Shown: piece by piece, positions 1 through 9,152 of the stretch
Position numbering within the stretch: position 1 is the stretch's first letter
Layout of the letters: the number at the start of each line of letters is the position of its first letter
Origin: Marixanthotalea marina
GTDB lineage: Bacteria > Bacteroidota > Bacteroidia > Flavobacteriales > Flavobacteriaceae
Length of the DNA: 64,000 nucleotides
NCBI GenBank assembly: GCA_018883545.1
Contig: JAHLEH010000001.1
Coordinates: forward strand, 868,001-932,000
Reading direction: 5' to 3'
Notes under the pieces: model-generated
Databases searched by the model: none
Told to the model about the DNA's origin: nothing
The model's input: the letters and a program-made list of their open reading frames with translations, nothing else
Made by a program: the position numbers and the translations under genes

Positions 1-267
1 AAAGAGCCCCAAAGAAGTAACGTTGGTATTGGTATAGGCGGTACTGGTCGAAATGTTGGCGGTGGCATTTCTATAGGGGTGCCAGTTGGGCAATCAAACG
101 TCAATAGGCAAATTATTATTGATTTTGTAGATGAGAAAGGCAACGGTCTTTTTTGGCAGGCGGTAAGCGAATACCAATACAGTCCCAATGCGTCACCCGA
201 AAACAAAGCTGAACAGTTTAATGCCGTTGCAGAAAAAGTATTGGCTCAATACCCGCCAAAATCTTAG
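1..267 (+). CDS. DUF4136-like protein, C-terminal fragment
   Basis: The frame is open from the left window edge to a TAG stop, so only the last 88 residues are visible. A glycine-rich stretch precedes a segment with the pattern of the DUF4136 C-terminus: a hydrophobic strand (IIIDFVDEKG), a conserved aromatic turn (LFWQAVSEY) and a final helix ending AEKVLAQYPPKS. Family members are usually small exported lipoproteins of unknown function; the signal peptide would lie outside the window. The family call is by pattern only. Confidence 0.6.
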   Translation, partial: KEPQRSNVGIGIGGTGRNVGGGISIGVPVGQSNVNRQIIIDFVDEKGNGLFWQAVSEYQYSPNASPENKAEQFNAVAEKVLAQYPPKS

Positions 268-343
268 TCAATTTTATAATTATCCTAACATTGTATTTTC
301 TGTGGTTTCTTATTCATTTTGTAGCTTTACAAAAACGATAAAT

Positions 344-1072
344 ATGAGTTCAATACAAAATAAAGTAGCCCTTATAACGGGTGGTACCAAAGGTATTGGT
401 TACGGTGTAGCTGAAAGTTTATTAAATGAAGGTGTCAACGTAGCCATTACCAGTAGAAACGAATCCGCTGCTAAAGAAGCGGCTAATGCCTTAAATGAAA
501 ACTCAAAAACAGAAGCTAAAGCTATTGGCATAAAGTCAGATGTTAGAAATTTTGAAAGTCACCAAAACACAGTGAAAACGGTTTTAGACCATTTTGGTCA
601 GTTGGATATTGTGGTGGCCAATGCGGGGTTGGGACATTTTATCAGCATAGAAGATTTAACACTAGACGAGTGGCACGAAACGATTGACACCAATTTAACC
701 GGTGTTTTTTATTCCTTAAAATCTAGTATAGCGCCATTAAAAAAATCCAAAGGCTATTTTATATCCATTTCAAGTTTGGCCGGTACTAATTTTTTTGCTG
801 GTGGTTCTGCCTATAATGCTAGCAAATTTGGGGTTACAGGTTTTACACAAGCGGCTATGTTGGATTTAAGAAAGCTCGATATAAAAATCAGTACCATTAT
901 GCCAGGTTCGGTGGCTACCCATTTTAATAATCATACGCCCAATGATGCTGATGCTTGGAAAATCCAGCCAGAAGATATTGGCGAATTGGTGGTCGATTTA
1001 ATAAAAATGAACCCAAGAACCTTACCAAGTAAAATTGAGGTGAGGCCAACCATACCGCCAAGTAGTAAATAA
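344..1072 (+). CDS. Short-chain dehydrogenase/reductase (SDR family)
   Basis: A 242-residue classical SDR oxidoreductase, probably cytosolic and NAD(P)-dependent. The nucleotide-binding motif TGGTKGIG is at residues 12-19, the structural NAG motif at 93-95, the catalytic serine at 143/144, and the YxxxK pair at Tyr157 and Lys161, so the active site is complete. The frame is open further upstream, but ATG at 344 gives the normal SDR N-terminus MSSIQNKVALITGG; an upstream start would add about 50 residues without family resemblance and overlap the preceding gene. Its length is typical. The substrate cannot be inferred, since the neighbours are unrelated. Confidence 0.93.
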   Translation: MSSIQNKVALITGGTKGIGYGVAESLLNEGVNVAITSRNESAAKEAANALNENSKTEAKAIGIKSDVRNFESHQNTVKTVLDHFGQLDIVVANAGLGHFISIEDLTLDEWHETIDTNLTGVFYSLKSSIAPLKKSKGYFISISSLAGTNFFAGGSAYNASKFGVTGFTQAAMLDLRKLDIKISTIMPGSVATHFNNHTPNDADAWKIQPEDIGELVVDLIKMNPRTLPSKIEVRPTIPPSSK

Positions 1073-1078
1073 TTTGAA

Positions 1079-2500
1079 TTAGTTTTTAATTATTTTTTTG
1101 CTGACAATAAATACGTTGTTGGCATAAAATTTAGCAATGTAAATGCCTTCGCTAAGGTGGCTAATGTCAATATTTTGAGTCTCGTAGTTAGATAATGTTA
1201 CTGTTTTAACTTTTTTACCTTCTATACTTATTAAATCTACTTTTAAATCTGTGTCTAAACTGTTTTCAGCTTTGAATGTGATAATGTTATTGGTTGGATT
1301 TGGGTATATGGAAATGTTGAATTTATTTTCTTCACGGGTAATGTCTTTAACGCCTAAGGCTGAATTGTCAATACTCCAAGTAACAGTATAAACATGAAAA
1401 GTCTCGTGGTTATCAACACGTAAAAGTGTAGTTGCATCTGTAACGGCAACCGTTAAGGTATTCATCCCTGCATTTAAATCGGTTTCTAAAATGGAAACGG
1501 CGTCTGTGTTGGTTGCAATTTCGACTGTGTTTAGATTCCAAGTGCTTTCTAATGTATTTGGGTTTGGTTTTATCAAGTCCAATGAAAAGTCTATTGGAAA
1601 ACTTGGGTTACTTACCGAATTAGAAATTGGACTGTAAGCATCAATAGGAGAAACCAAGCTATGTATTTTTTCAATAATACCTTCTTTGCAAACAGGACAA
1701 AACGGTTTGTCGATACTTTCCATGATACAGTTTTGGTGAGGTTTATACCAATCGGCACAATTTCCTGTATCACATGTATATTGATAGATGCCAACATTAT
1801 TAGTGCCCAGCCAGTTTTTCCATCTCACTAAATTGGGGTCTGTTTCTTGGGTCATGTTAATGGCTTCGGCAGCTAAAAGATCGCCTGGATAATATTCGTC
1901 TTTTAAGTCAAATAGAGAATGCCCCAACTCATGCATTACAACCCTAGCACCCCAAAACCCCGTGTAAGCCATAGGGAAATCGCCACCACTGCCACCATAT
2001 TCAGTTGAATTAACCAGAATCATGGCTTGGTCGTACATAGGGAAATTATTGGCTAAAACGGTGCTGATTTTTGCATGGGTATTATTGGCACTATTGCCAT
2101 CTATTTCATAGTATAAAAGCCAGTGTGTTCCGAAGGAATCATATGTGGCATTAAAATACGTGTCAACATATTTTGTTGGCAAATTATTGTATGGTTCCGT
2201 AACGTTAGTTGCAGTACCAGGGTGATCAGCACCACTTTCGTTGGAAGGTATTTTTATGGCATATACATTAAAGTAATTGGCATATTGTGAAAATGGGGAT
2301 TGGCCAAACATGGTATTTGTAAAGTTAGTGGCATCGGTTATAAACTGCGTTAATTCACCAGATTGATAGCCTTCACTTAAAATGACCAGATTGATGCGTT
2401 TATCATCGTCCCCAGAAATTTTTATAGCTTCTACATTAAAAACTTGCGCTGTAACAGCATGTAAGCTAAAAAATAAAACGATAAGTAAAACGTGTTTCAT
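1079..2500 (-). CDS. Secreted M64 (IgA peptidase-type) metallopeptidase with type IX sorting domain
   Basis: The 473-residue protein has a signal peptide ending near VTAQ and a zinc metallopeptidase core. The motif HELGH is at about residues 190-194, followed by SLFDLKDEY, the M64 arrangement in which His and a downstream acidic residue complete the metal site. Several Cys residues follow (NCADWY, CPVC). The last 75-80 residues (ISIYPNPTNNIITF through GIYIAKF to KKIIKN) match a type A C-terminal sorting domain, so the enzyme should leave the cell through the type IX system whose GldKLMN core is also in this window. ATG at 2500 is preferred over TTG at 2506. It lies 2 bases after the preceding minus-strand gene. 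Confidence 0.9.
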   Translation of the reverse strand: MKHVLLIVLFFSLHAVTAQVFNVEAIKISGDDDKRINLVILSEGYQSGELTQFITDATNFTNTMFGQSPFSQYANYFNVYAIKIPSNESGADHPGTATNVTEPYNNLPTKYVDTYFNATYDSFGTHWLLYYEIDGNSANNTHAKISTVLANNFPMYDQAMILVNSTEYGGSGGDFPMAYTGFWGARVVMHELGHSLFDLKDEYYPGDLLAAEAINMTQETDPNLVRWKNWLGTNNVGIYQYTCDTGNCADWYKPHQNCIMESIDKPFCPVCKEGIIEKIHSLVSPIDAYSPISNSVSNPSFPIDFSLDLIKPNPNTLESTWNLNTVEIATNTDAVSILETDLNAGMNTLTVAVTDATTLLRVDNHETFHVYTVTWSIDNSALGVKDITREENKFNISIYPNPTNNIITFKAENSLDTDLKVDLISIEGKKVKTVTLSNYETQNIDISHLSEGIYIAKFYANNVFIVSKKIIKN

Positions 2501-2502
2501 TT

Positions 2503-3003
2503 TCAATCCAGCTTTGTTGTAATTAATGGACGTGTGTTTTGTAGTGAATCTATTATTTCACTAATAACCATAAACTTTGCGCGACTGCTTAATGACATTC
2601 TTAAAGATAAAGAAGCGTTGTTCAATTCTATCTTTTTTCTTTCAAAGATAAGCGAATCGTTTACGTATTCAATCATTTTAACTAACGGATTATCTTTAAT
2701 AACAGATTGAATTTCAATGGAGTCTTTATTTAGTTGAGAACATTTTAAGTCACCTATAGTACCTGTTTTTTTGGTGTTTATACCTTCCTTAAGTTTGCCA
2801 TCGGTAATTGTTTTGTTAATAAACGCCACATGTTTTTTGCCATTTTCATCTTTGGAAATATTGTAGTTTAAGAAAATGAGTTTTGGATTGGTTTCTTGAA
2901 CTTCAGCAGATTCACTTACCCTTTTTTTGGAAACACACGAAAGGCTTAACACGAAGGTTAACAATGCCATTAAAATAATATTTCGAAATGTTTTAAAAGT
3001 CAA
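2503..3003 (-). CDS. Putative lipoprotein of unknown function
   Basis: A 166-residue protein that I do not recognise. With the TTG start at 3003 the N-terminus is a lipoprotein signal: a positively charged start, a hydrophobic core and the lipobox LSLSC with Cys23. An internal ATG at 2970 would leave an unusually short signal. The mature part is polar and rich in Lys, Asp and Ser, with no enzyme motif visible. It ends 2 bases before the ATG of the M64 peptidase on the same strand, so the two are probably co-transcribed, and a role connected with that peptidase is possible but unproven. Confidence 0.65.
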   Translation of the reverse strand: MTFKTFRNIILMALLTFVLSLSCVSKKRVSESAEVQETNPKLIFLNYNISKDENGKKHVAFINKTITDGKLKEGINTKKTGTIGDLKCSQLNKDSIEIQSVIKDNPLVKMIEYVNDSLIFERKKIELNNASLSLRMSLSSRAKFMVISEIIDSLQNTRPLITTKLD

Positions 3004-3179
3004 TCTGTTAGGTTAATTTTGAATGCTAAGACGAAAATAAGTTCTTTAAATCTATTAAAAGGCATGGTATTTGAAAATTATCAATTCATTAATAATTTTT
3101 AACAAATTAAAGCCTTAAATTGCATTTAAAATAATGGGAATTAAAGCATAAGGTTTAACTTAGGTTATTGCGTGTGTCT

Positions 3180-4136
3180 ATGAAAAAGAATTTACTCCTA
3201 CTTTTATTGTTTCCGGTTTTAGCTGTTGGGCAACCAGCCTTAGACAGTATTGCAAATCTTCTTAATAAAAAACTATACACTGAGGCAGAACAAAAAGCTG
3301 CCAGTTACGTAAAGAACAATCCCAACGATTTAAAAGGGTTGGAGATTTTGGGTGATTCTTACGGCTATCAAAAAAAATGGGATGATGCCATCGCTATTTA
3401 TAAAAGATTGGTGGGTATAGATGAAAACAGTGCTAATTACCAATATAAATATGGTGGTGCTTTGGGGATGAAAGCGTTGGAAGTGAGTAAACTGGAAGCT
3501 TTAGGTTTGATTGGCGATGTAAAGGATGCCTTGTTGAAAGCAGCCGAACTGAACCCTAAACATACCAATGTACGTTGGGCCTTGGTAGAACTTTATATGC
3601 AATTGCCTGGTATTTTGGGTGGTAGTAGAAGTAAATCGCTAAAATATGCCGATGAGCTTTACAACTTATCTAAAGTTGATGGCTATTTAGCCAAAGGTTA
3701 TATTTACGAATATGACGACGAACCAGAACTGGCTGAAAAATATTATAAGTTGGCTATAAAGGAAGGCGGATCGCTTTGGTGTTATGATAAATTGACCGAA
3801 TTTTACGAAAAGCAAAAGCAACCCGAAAAAGCACTCAGCAATTTAGAAGAGGCCAATCAAAAACACAAACGCAATGCGCTGCATTACCAAATTGGTAAGG
3901 TAGCTGCCGAATATAACATCGAACTGCACAAAGGAGAACAGTGTTTAATCACCTATATTAAAAACTATACACCCAACGATGGTGTGCCTAAAGCTTGGGC
4001 TTATTACCGACTGGCACAAATTTATCTTCATAAAAAAGATAAAGAGCGGGCTCTTAAAAATATCGATTTGGCCATTTCTGAATATCCTAAAATGAAACCT
4101 TTTACAGAAGAGAAGCTGAAAATTTTAAAAATGTAA
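3180..4136 (+). CDS. Exported TPR-repeat protein
   Basis: 318 residues. The signal peptide is short (MKKNLLLLLLFPVLAVGQ), followed by helical repeats of the tetratricopeptide type: LYTEAEQKAASYVKNNP, KWDDAIAIYKRLVGIDE, DEPELAEKYYKLAIKEG, QPEKALSNLEEANQKH and KERALKNIDLAISEYP. Such repeats act as protein-protein scaffolds; here they would be periplasmic. ATG at 3180 is chosen because a TTG four codons upstream would place charged residues before the signal. It stands alone, with 175 bp upstream and no partner gene. Confidence 0.85.
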   Translation: MKKNLLLLLLFPVLAVGQPALDSIANLLNKKLYTEAEQKAASYVKNNPNDLKGLEILGDSYGYQKKWDDAIAIYKRLVGIDENSANYQYKYGGALGMKALEVSKLEALGLIGDVKDALLKAAELNPKHTNVRWALVELYMQLPGILGGSRSKSLKYADELYNLSKVDGYLAKGYIYEYDDEPELAEKYYKLAIKEGGSLWCYDKLTEFYEKQKQPEKALSNLEEANQKHKRNALHYQIGKVAAEYNIELHKGEQCLITYIKNYTPNDGVPKAWAYYRLAQIYLHKKDKERALKNIDLAISEYPKMKPFTEEKLKILKM

Positions 4137-4184
4137 TGTTTCGGTTTTCATAATAAAACATTCGTGTTTTAGTGGTAAAAAAAG

Positions 4185-4192
4185 TATATTTG
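4185..4192 (+). promoter_or_regulatory. Bacteroidota -7 promoter element upstream of the Mur ligase gene
   Basis: TATATTTG fits the Bacteroidota housekeeping -7 consensus TAnnTTTG and lies 20 bp before the ATG at 4212. No clear TTG is found at the -33 spacing, so this rests on the -7 element alone. Confidence 0.45.
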
Positions 4193-4211
4193 AGTCAATC
4201 AAAATCCATAC

Positions 4212-5567
4212 ATGAACGTACATTTTATAGCCATTGGCGGGTCTGCAATGCACAACTTGGCCATTGCTTTACACAATAAAGGATACAACGTAACAGGAAG
4301 TGACGACGAGATTTTCGAACCGTCAAAATCGCGGTTGGCAGCCAAAGGATTATTGCCACAAACTTATGGTTGGGACCCTTCTAAAATAACTTCAAATTTA
4401 GATGCCATCGTTTTGGGCATGCACGCCAAAGCCGATAACCCAGAACTTTTAAAGGCTCAGGAATTAGGACTGAAAATTTATAGTTACCCAGAGTTTTTAT
4501 ACGAACAATCTAAACATAAAACCCGTGTGGTTATTGGTGGAAGCCATGGGAAAACAACCATAACCTCAATGATTTTGCATGTGATGCATTATCACGATAT
4601 TGATGTAGATTATATGGTTGGCGCCCAATTAGAAGGTTTTGATGTAATGGTAAAACTAACCGAAGAAAATGATTTTATGGTGTTGGAAGGCGATGAATAT
4701 TTAAGTTCGCCTATAGACAGACGTCCAAAATTTCATTTGTACCAACCCAATATAGCTTTGTTGAGTGGCATAGCTTGGGATCATATCAATGTGTTTCCAA
4801 CCTACGATAATTATGTAGAGCAGTTTCGCATTTTTGTGAATTCTGTTGTGAGGGGTGGTAGTATTACTTACAATGAGGAAGATCCTGAAGTAAAACGCGT
4901 TGTTGAAGGCAGCGATAATACCATTCGCAAATTGCCTTACGGCACACCAGAATATACAGTTGAAAATGGACAAACCCTTTTAAAAACACCTGAAGGCGAT
5001 TTGCCTATTGAAGTTTTTGGAAAGCATAACCTTAATAATTTGGCTGGCGCCAAATGGATTTGTCAGCACATGGGTGTAGATGAAGCTGATTTTTATGAAG
5101 CCATCGCCACCTTTAAAGGGGCTAGTAAGCGTTTGGAAAAAATAGCTGAAAGTGCAAATAGTGTGGCCTACAAAGATTTTGCACATTCGCCAAGTAAGGT
5201 GGAAGCCACTACACAGGCTGTTAAAGAGCAATATAACGATCGCACATTGGTAGCTTGTTTGGAACTGCATACCTACAGCAGCTTGAATGCTGAGTTTTTA
5301 AAAGAATACAAGGGAGCGTTGGATGCAGCAGATATGGCCGTGGTGTTTTATTCGCCCCATGCCGTTCAAATTAAAAAACTGGAAGTAGTGACCCATTCGC
5401 AAATAGCCAATGCTTTTGAGCGTGATGATTTAATTATTTATACCAATCCAGACGATTTTAAACAGTTTTTGTTCTCACAAGATTTTAATAATAAAGCATT
5501 ACTGTTAATGAGTTCAGGCAATTATGGCGGTCTTGATTTTGATGCGGTAAAATCGTTGATTCATTAA
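4212..5567 (+). CDS. mpl: Mpl-like Mur ligase (UDP-MurNAc:tripeptide ligase family)
   Basis: A 451-residue Mur ligase. The N-terminal Rossmann domain begins HFIAIGGSAMHNLA, the ATP-binding P-loop GSHGKTT is at residues 110-116, and the central domain contains the conserved carboxylate segment FMVLEGDEY. The ligand domain ends LLLMSSGNYGGLD. This pattern matches Mpl, which attaches recycled L-Ala-gamma-D-Glu-meso-Dap tripeptide to UDP-MurNAc, rather than MurC. The role in peptidoglycan recycling is inferred from the family. The gene converges on and overlaps the NIPSNAP gene by 4 bp. Confidence 0.85.
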   Translation: MNVHFIAIGGSAMHNLAIALHNKGYNVTGSDDEIFEPSKSRLAAKGLLPQTYGWDPSKITSNLDAIVLGMHAKADNPELLKAQELGLKIYSYPEFLYEQSKHKTRVVIGGSHGKTTITSMILHVMHYHDIDVDYMVGAQLEGFDVMVKLTEENDFMVLEGDEYLSSPIDRRPKFHLYQPNIALLSGIAWDHINVFPTYDNYVEQFRIFVNSVVRGGSITYNEEDPEVKRVVEGSDNTIRKLPYGTPEYTVENGQTLLKTPEGDLPIEVFGKHNLNNLAGAKWICQHMGVDEADFYEAIATFKGASKRLEKIAESANSVAYKDFAHSPSKVEATTQAVKEQYNDRTLVACLELHTYSSLNAEFLKEYKGALDAADMAVVFYSPHAVQIKKLEVVTHSQIANAFERDDLIIYTNPDDFKQFLFSQDFNNKALLLMSSGNYGGLDFDAVKSLIH

Positions 5568-6337
5568 TAATCCGAATACTCTGTTGGCGTTAGGAAAATA
5601 ATTTCGGCCTTCGATACGTTGTTTTTATATTTCGTTTCAGCACTTAATACTTTCCACTCCGGTGATGAAAAAAATGCTTTCCAAAGTTCATCTCTTTTAG
5701 CTTTATTTTCAAAAGTGGTCATGTACATTAAATTGGGCATCTTGTTTCCAGAAATTACTTCGGCATAAAATACGGCATTAAATTCTAGCTTGTCGAATAA
5801 TTTAATTTCACCGCCAACATTAAACATGTCAATTTTGTTTTTCAAAATAGCTTCAGTGGCCGATTCGTAACTTCTCAATTCGTATACCCTATCTTTTCTG
5901 GGACCATTTAAAGGTGTAGGCGTTAATAGGGGATGGTTTGGGAACGCTTTCAACAAAGTAGATTCCAAACGCATATAGGGCGCATCCGTATATGTGGCAT
6001 TTAAATAATTAGCTCCAGCAGATAAATAGGCGTTATCTTTTTGTAATTTATCATCAATATTTAAAAAAGCATCCATAGATGAGAATGGAATTAAAACCAT
6101 GATTTTTTTAATGGAATCAGATTCTATGGTTTTGGGTTTAAAAACACCCACTGCCTTTATTCCATTTCTTTTTAAAGCAGGTAAATAAGCGTCTTCAAGA
6201 AAATTTTCGGTAATCTCCATTTGCTGTGGAGTGTTCATCAAATATGTTTTAATCTGGTAAAAGTCCCTGTTTTGGGCACTAATTTTATAGGTTAATAATA
6301 GTAATACAATAAAAAATGGAATGGTAATTTTTTTCAT
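5564..6337 (-). CDS. Exported NIPSNAP-family protein
   Basis: 257 residues from ATG 6337, starting with the signal peptide MKKITIPFFIVLLLLTYKISAQ. Two alpha-beta ferredoxin-like halves follow. The second starts with the NIPSNAP hallmark VYELRSYES near the middle of the protein and includes FNAVFYAEVISG and LMYMTTFENKAKRDELWKAF, which are typical of this family. The biochemical role of bacterial NIPSNAP proteins is unsettled; many are small-molecule-binding or oxygenase-like folds. The start 14 codons further upstream is rejected because it puts charged residues before the signal peptide. Confidence 0.85.
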   Translation of the reverse strand: MKKITIPFFIVLLLLTYKISAQNRDFYQIKTYLMNTPQQMEITENFLEDAYLPALKRNGIKAVGVFKPKTIESDSIKKIMVLIPFSSMDAFLNIDDKLQKDNAYLSAGANYLNATYTDAPYMRLESTLLKAFPNHPLLTPTPLNGPRKDRVYELRSYESATEAILKNKIDMFNVGGEIKLFDKLEFNAVFYAEVISGNKMPNLMYMTTFENKAKRDELWKAFFSSPEWKVLSAETKYKNNVSKAEIIFLTPTEYSDY

Positions 6338-6465
6338 TTTAATTAGTTGGTTTTTGCTTATCCTTGCTAAAATAGTCAAATTTATTCCAAGTTAAATTCT
6401 AAATACTAATCCATTTTTAATCTGAATAGTTTATATTACTTTTACAGTTACTAAAACATCTTTTT

Positions 6466-8424
6466 TTGATTGCATCGACCTCCATAGATTTAGTATTGGA
6501 AACCGCTCGGGTAGAGGAGGTTATTGGCGATTTTGTACAGTTGAAGAAATCGGGCAGTAATTTTAAAGGTCTAAGTCCGTTTAGCGACGAACGCACACCC
6601 AGTTTTATGGTGTCTCCCGTTAAACAAATCTGGAAAGATTTCAGTAGTGGTAAAGGTGGTAATGTGGTGTCTTTTTTAATGGAGCATGAACATTTTACCT
6701 ATCCTGAAGCTATAAAATATTTGGCCAAAAAATACAATTTGGAAATTGAGGAAACCGAACAAAGTAACGAACAAAAAGAGCAGGCTAACGAGCGCGAAAG
6801 TTTGTATTTGGTCAACGAATTTGCCAATAAATATTTTAAGAACAACTTGTTTAAAACAGATCAGGGCAAATCCATTGGTTTGAGTTATTTTAAGGAACGT
6901 GGGTTTACCGAAGATACCATCAAAAAGTTTGATTTGGGCTATTCGTTGGATGCTTGGCAAGCTTTTACTGATGAGGCCTTAAAGCAAGGTTACAACATTG
7001 ATTATCTAGAAAAAACAGGCCTTACCATAGTTAAGGAGGAAAAACGTTTCGATAGGTTTAAAGGGCGTGTTATGTTCCCTATAAAAAGTATGAGTGGCCG
7101 CATTTTGGGCTTTGGTGGCCGTATTTTAATCAACGATAAAAAGGCTGCCAAATATTTAAATTCCCCCGAAAGTGATATCTACCACAAAAGTAAGGTGCTT
7201 TACGGTATTTTTGATGCCAAACAGAGCATTGCCAAGGAAGATAATTGCTATTTGGTAGAAGGGTATACCGATGTAATACAGCTACACCAAACAGGTATAA
7301 AAAATGTCGTGGCATCGTCTGGTACAGCCTTAACACCGGAACAAATACGCTTAATAAACAGACTTACAAAAAATATTACGGTTTTGTTTGATGGTGATGC
7401 CGCTGGTATGCGGGCTTCATTGCGTGGTATCGATTTGATTTTGGAGCAAGGCATGAACGTTAAAGTATGTACGTTTCCAGAAGGTGAAGACCCCGATAGT
7501 TTTGCAAGGCAAAATACGCTCGATGAATTGGTGGTGTATTTAAAAAATAATGCGAAGGATTTCATTCAGTTTAAGGCTTCCTTGTTATTTGAAGAATCGA
7601 AAAATGATCCTATTAAAAAGGCCGAAACGGTTAGGGATATTGTAAACAGTATTTCGAAAATTCCCGATAGAATCAAAAAGGAAATCTACATTCAGGAATG
7701 TTCTAAAATCATGGACATTAGCGAAGATGTGTTGTTCAGTACTTTGGCGCAAATCAACAAAAAAGAGTTTCAGGAAGCCAACGAAAAGTATAAGGAAGAG
7801 CGAAAGGCCTTTGATGTTATTAAAAACCAAGAGCCTGTAAAGAAGGTTGATGTGCAATATATTTTGGAACGGAAAATTATAGAAATCCTATTGCTTTATG
7901 GCAACAAAACTGAAGATTTCGAAGATTTAGTTTTAAAGGAGAACGATCATGGCGATCTTGTTTTAGAACCTGTTAAGCAAACTGCCAAAGTATTTGAAAA
8001 GGTATTTCTGGATTTGCAGGATGACGAAATGGAATTTTCAAATACCAACTTTAAAACACTATACTACACTATAATAGATGAGTTAAACCAGAATGCTGAT
8101 TTTGAACTGAAAACATTTGTAAATTCAGTGGATACAGAAATGGCTAATGAGATAACCACTATTTTAATGGAAGACGAGCGGTACACACTCGATAATTGGC
8201 AACGCATGAATATTTACCCAAAGGAAAAAATCCATAACGTTGCCCAGTTAGTTAGTGAAACCATATTGAGTTTAAGATGCTTTTTAATAGAACAGAAAGT
8301 CTTAGAATTTCAACAGGAAACTCTGAGAAACAAATCTGAAATAAACAGAGAAGTTCTCGAAGAAGTCAAAGACTATTCTGGACTAAAAATGTTGCTATCA
8401 AGAAAACTCAATAGGGTGCTATGA
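6466..8424 (+). CDS. dnaG: DNA primase DnaG
   Basis: A 652-residue primase that makes RNA primers at the replication fork. The TOPRIM catalytic core is visible, with Glu265 in VEGYTDV and Asp309/Asp311 in FDGDAAG. The N-terminal zinc-binding domain is recognisable by PSFMVSP and GKGGN, but all four zinc ligands are replaced: Ser37, Ser40, Asp58 and Ser61 stand where other primases have Cys, His, Cys, Cys. The C-terminal 200 residues would be the helicase-binding region. The start is TTG at 6466, supported because the N-terminus MIASTSIDLVLETARVEEVI fits the family. The last 6 bp overlap the convergent regulator gene. Confidence 0.95.
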   Translation: MIASTSIDLVLETARVEEVIGDFVQLKKSGSNFKGLSPFSDERTPSFMVSPVKQIWKDFSSGKGGNVVSFLMEHEHFTYPEAIKYLAKKYNLEIEETEQSNEQKEQANERESLYLVNEFANKYFKNNLFKTDQGKSIGLSYFKERGFTEDTIKKFDLGYSLDAWQAFTDEALKQGYNIDYLEKTGLTIVKEEKRFDRFKGRVMFPIKSMSGRILGFGGRILINDKKAAKYLNSPESDIYHKSKVLYGIFDAKQSIAKEDNCYLVEGYTDVIQLHQTGIKNVVASSGTALTPEQIRLINRLTKNITVLFDGDAAGMRASLRGIDLILEQGMNVKVCTFPEGEDPDSFARQNTLDELVVYLKNNAKDFIQFKASLLFEESKNDPIKKAETVRDIVNSISKIPDRIKKEIYIQECSKIMDISEDVLFSTLAQINKKEFQEANEKYKEERKAFDVIKNQEPVKKVDVQYILERKIIEILLLYGNKTEDFEDLVLKENDHGDLVLEPVKQTAKVFEKVFLDLQDDEMEFSNTNFKTLYYTIIDELNQNADFELKTFVNSVDTEMANEITTILMEDERYTLDNWQRMNIYPKEKIHNVAQLVSETILSLRCFLIEQKVLEFQQETLRNKSEINREVLEEVKDYSGLKMLLSRKLNRVL

Positions 8425-9045
8425 GTCCATAAGCTTCGCCTGATTAACCAAATCTACCATATTGGTAACTTTTAGTTTTCTCATTAAACGAGCCTTGTAT
8501 GTACTCACAGTTTTTTCGTTGATGTTTAGTTCTTTTGAAACTTCTTTGTTTTTCTTTCCAATTGCTAAAAGTTTCAGAACTTCTGTTTCTCTGGTTGATA
8601 ATTTTTTGAAAAAAGAACCAGACTTGTTAGTTCTACTGCCAAATGCCAACTGTTGTGTTAATTCATTACTTAAATAAACACCGCCATCGTTAACTTTCAT
8701 AATGGCTTCGTTAATAGTAATGATGTTGACACTTTTAGATACGTAGCCCATAGCCCCAGCTTTAATGGCGTTTAAACCATAAACTTCTTCGGGTTGCGAG
8801 CTAAACATAACTGCTTTAACATCTGGGTAGTCATTTTTTAAATATCTTAAAACAGTTAGCCCATTTAATTTGGGCAAATCAATTTCAGATAATACAATGT
8901 CTACGGGTTCTTTCTTAATAAATTCAAGAAGAGATTCACCATTATCTACACTTCCAACAATTTTAATGTTAGAAGAGCTAGAAAAAAGGTGCTCAAGTCC
9001 TTTCCTAACAATAGGATGAGGGTCTGCTATTAATAATTTTATCAT
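8419..9045 (-). CDS. NarL/FixJ-type response regulator with altered phosphoacceptor
   Basis: 208 residues: an N-terminal receiver domain (1-120) and a C-terminal LuxR-type helix-turn-helix (about 145-208, LSTRETEVLKLLAIGKKNKE and KTVSTYKARLMRKL). It should bind DNA and control transcription. At the phosphorylation position the sequence reads VLSEIDLP, so Glu54 replaces the usual Asp, and one of the two acidic-pocket residues is lost (ADPHP instead of ADDHP). Lys104 (GYVSKSV) is kept. A phosphorylation-independent or constitutively active mode is inferred. No histidine kinase is adjacent. It converges on dnaG. Confidence 0.9.
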   Translation of the reverse strand: MIKLLIADPHPIVRKGLEHLFSSSSNIKIVGSVDNGESLLEFIKKEPVDIVLSEIDLPKLNGLTVLRYLKNDYPDVKAVMFSSQPEEVYGLNAIKAGAMGYVSKSVNIITINEAIMKVNDGGVYLSNELTQQLAFGSRTNKSGSFFKKLSTRETEVLKLLAIGKKNKEVSKELNINEKTVSTYKARLMRKLKVTNMVDLVNQAKLMDS

Positions 9046-9152
9046 AATACTTAGGTTTTTCAGATGTCATGATTGATTAATAAAATGAGAGAGTCATGAC
9101 TGAGAGAGTTTCCTAAGTACAAATGTAAGAATTTTTTAAATATCCAACAATT

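Noticed and set aside
188-343. N-terminal extension of the short-chain dehydrogenase.
   Set aside because: It overlaps the end of the preceding gene and has no family resemblance; the ATG at 344 gives the standard SDR start.
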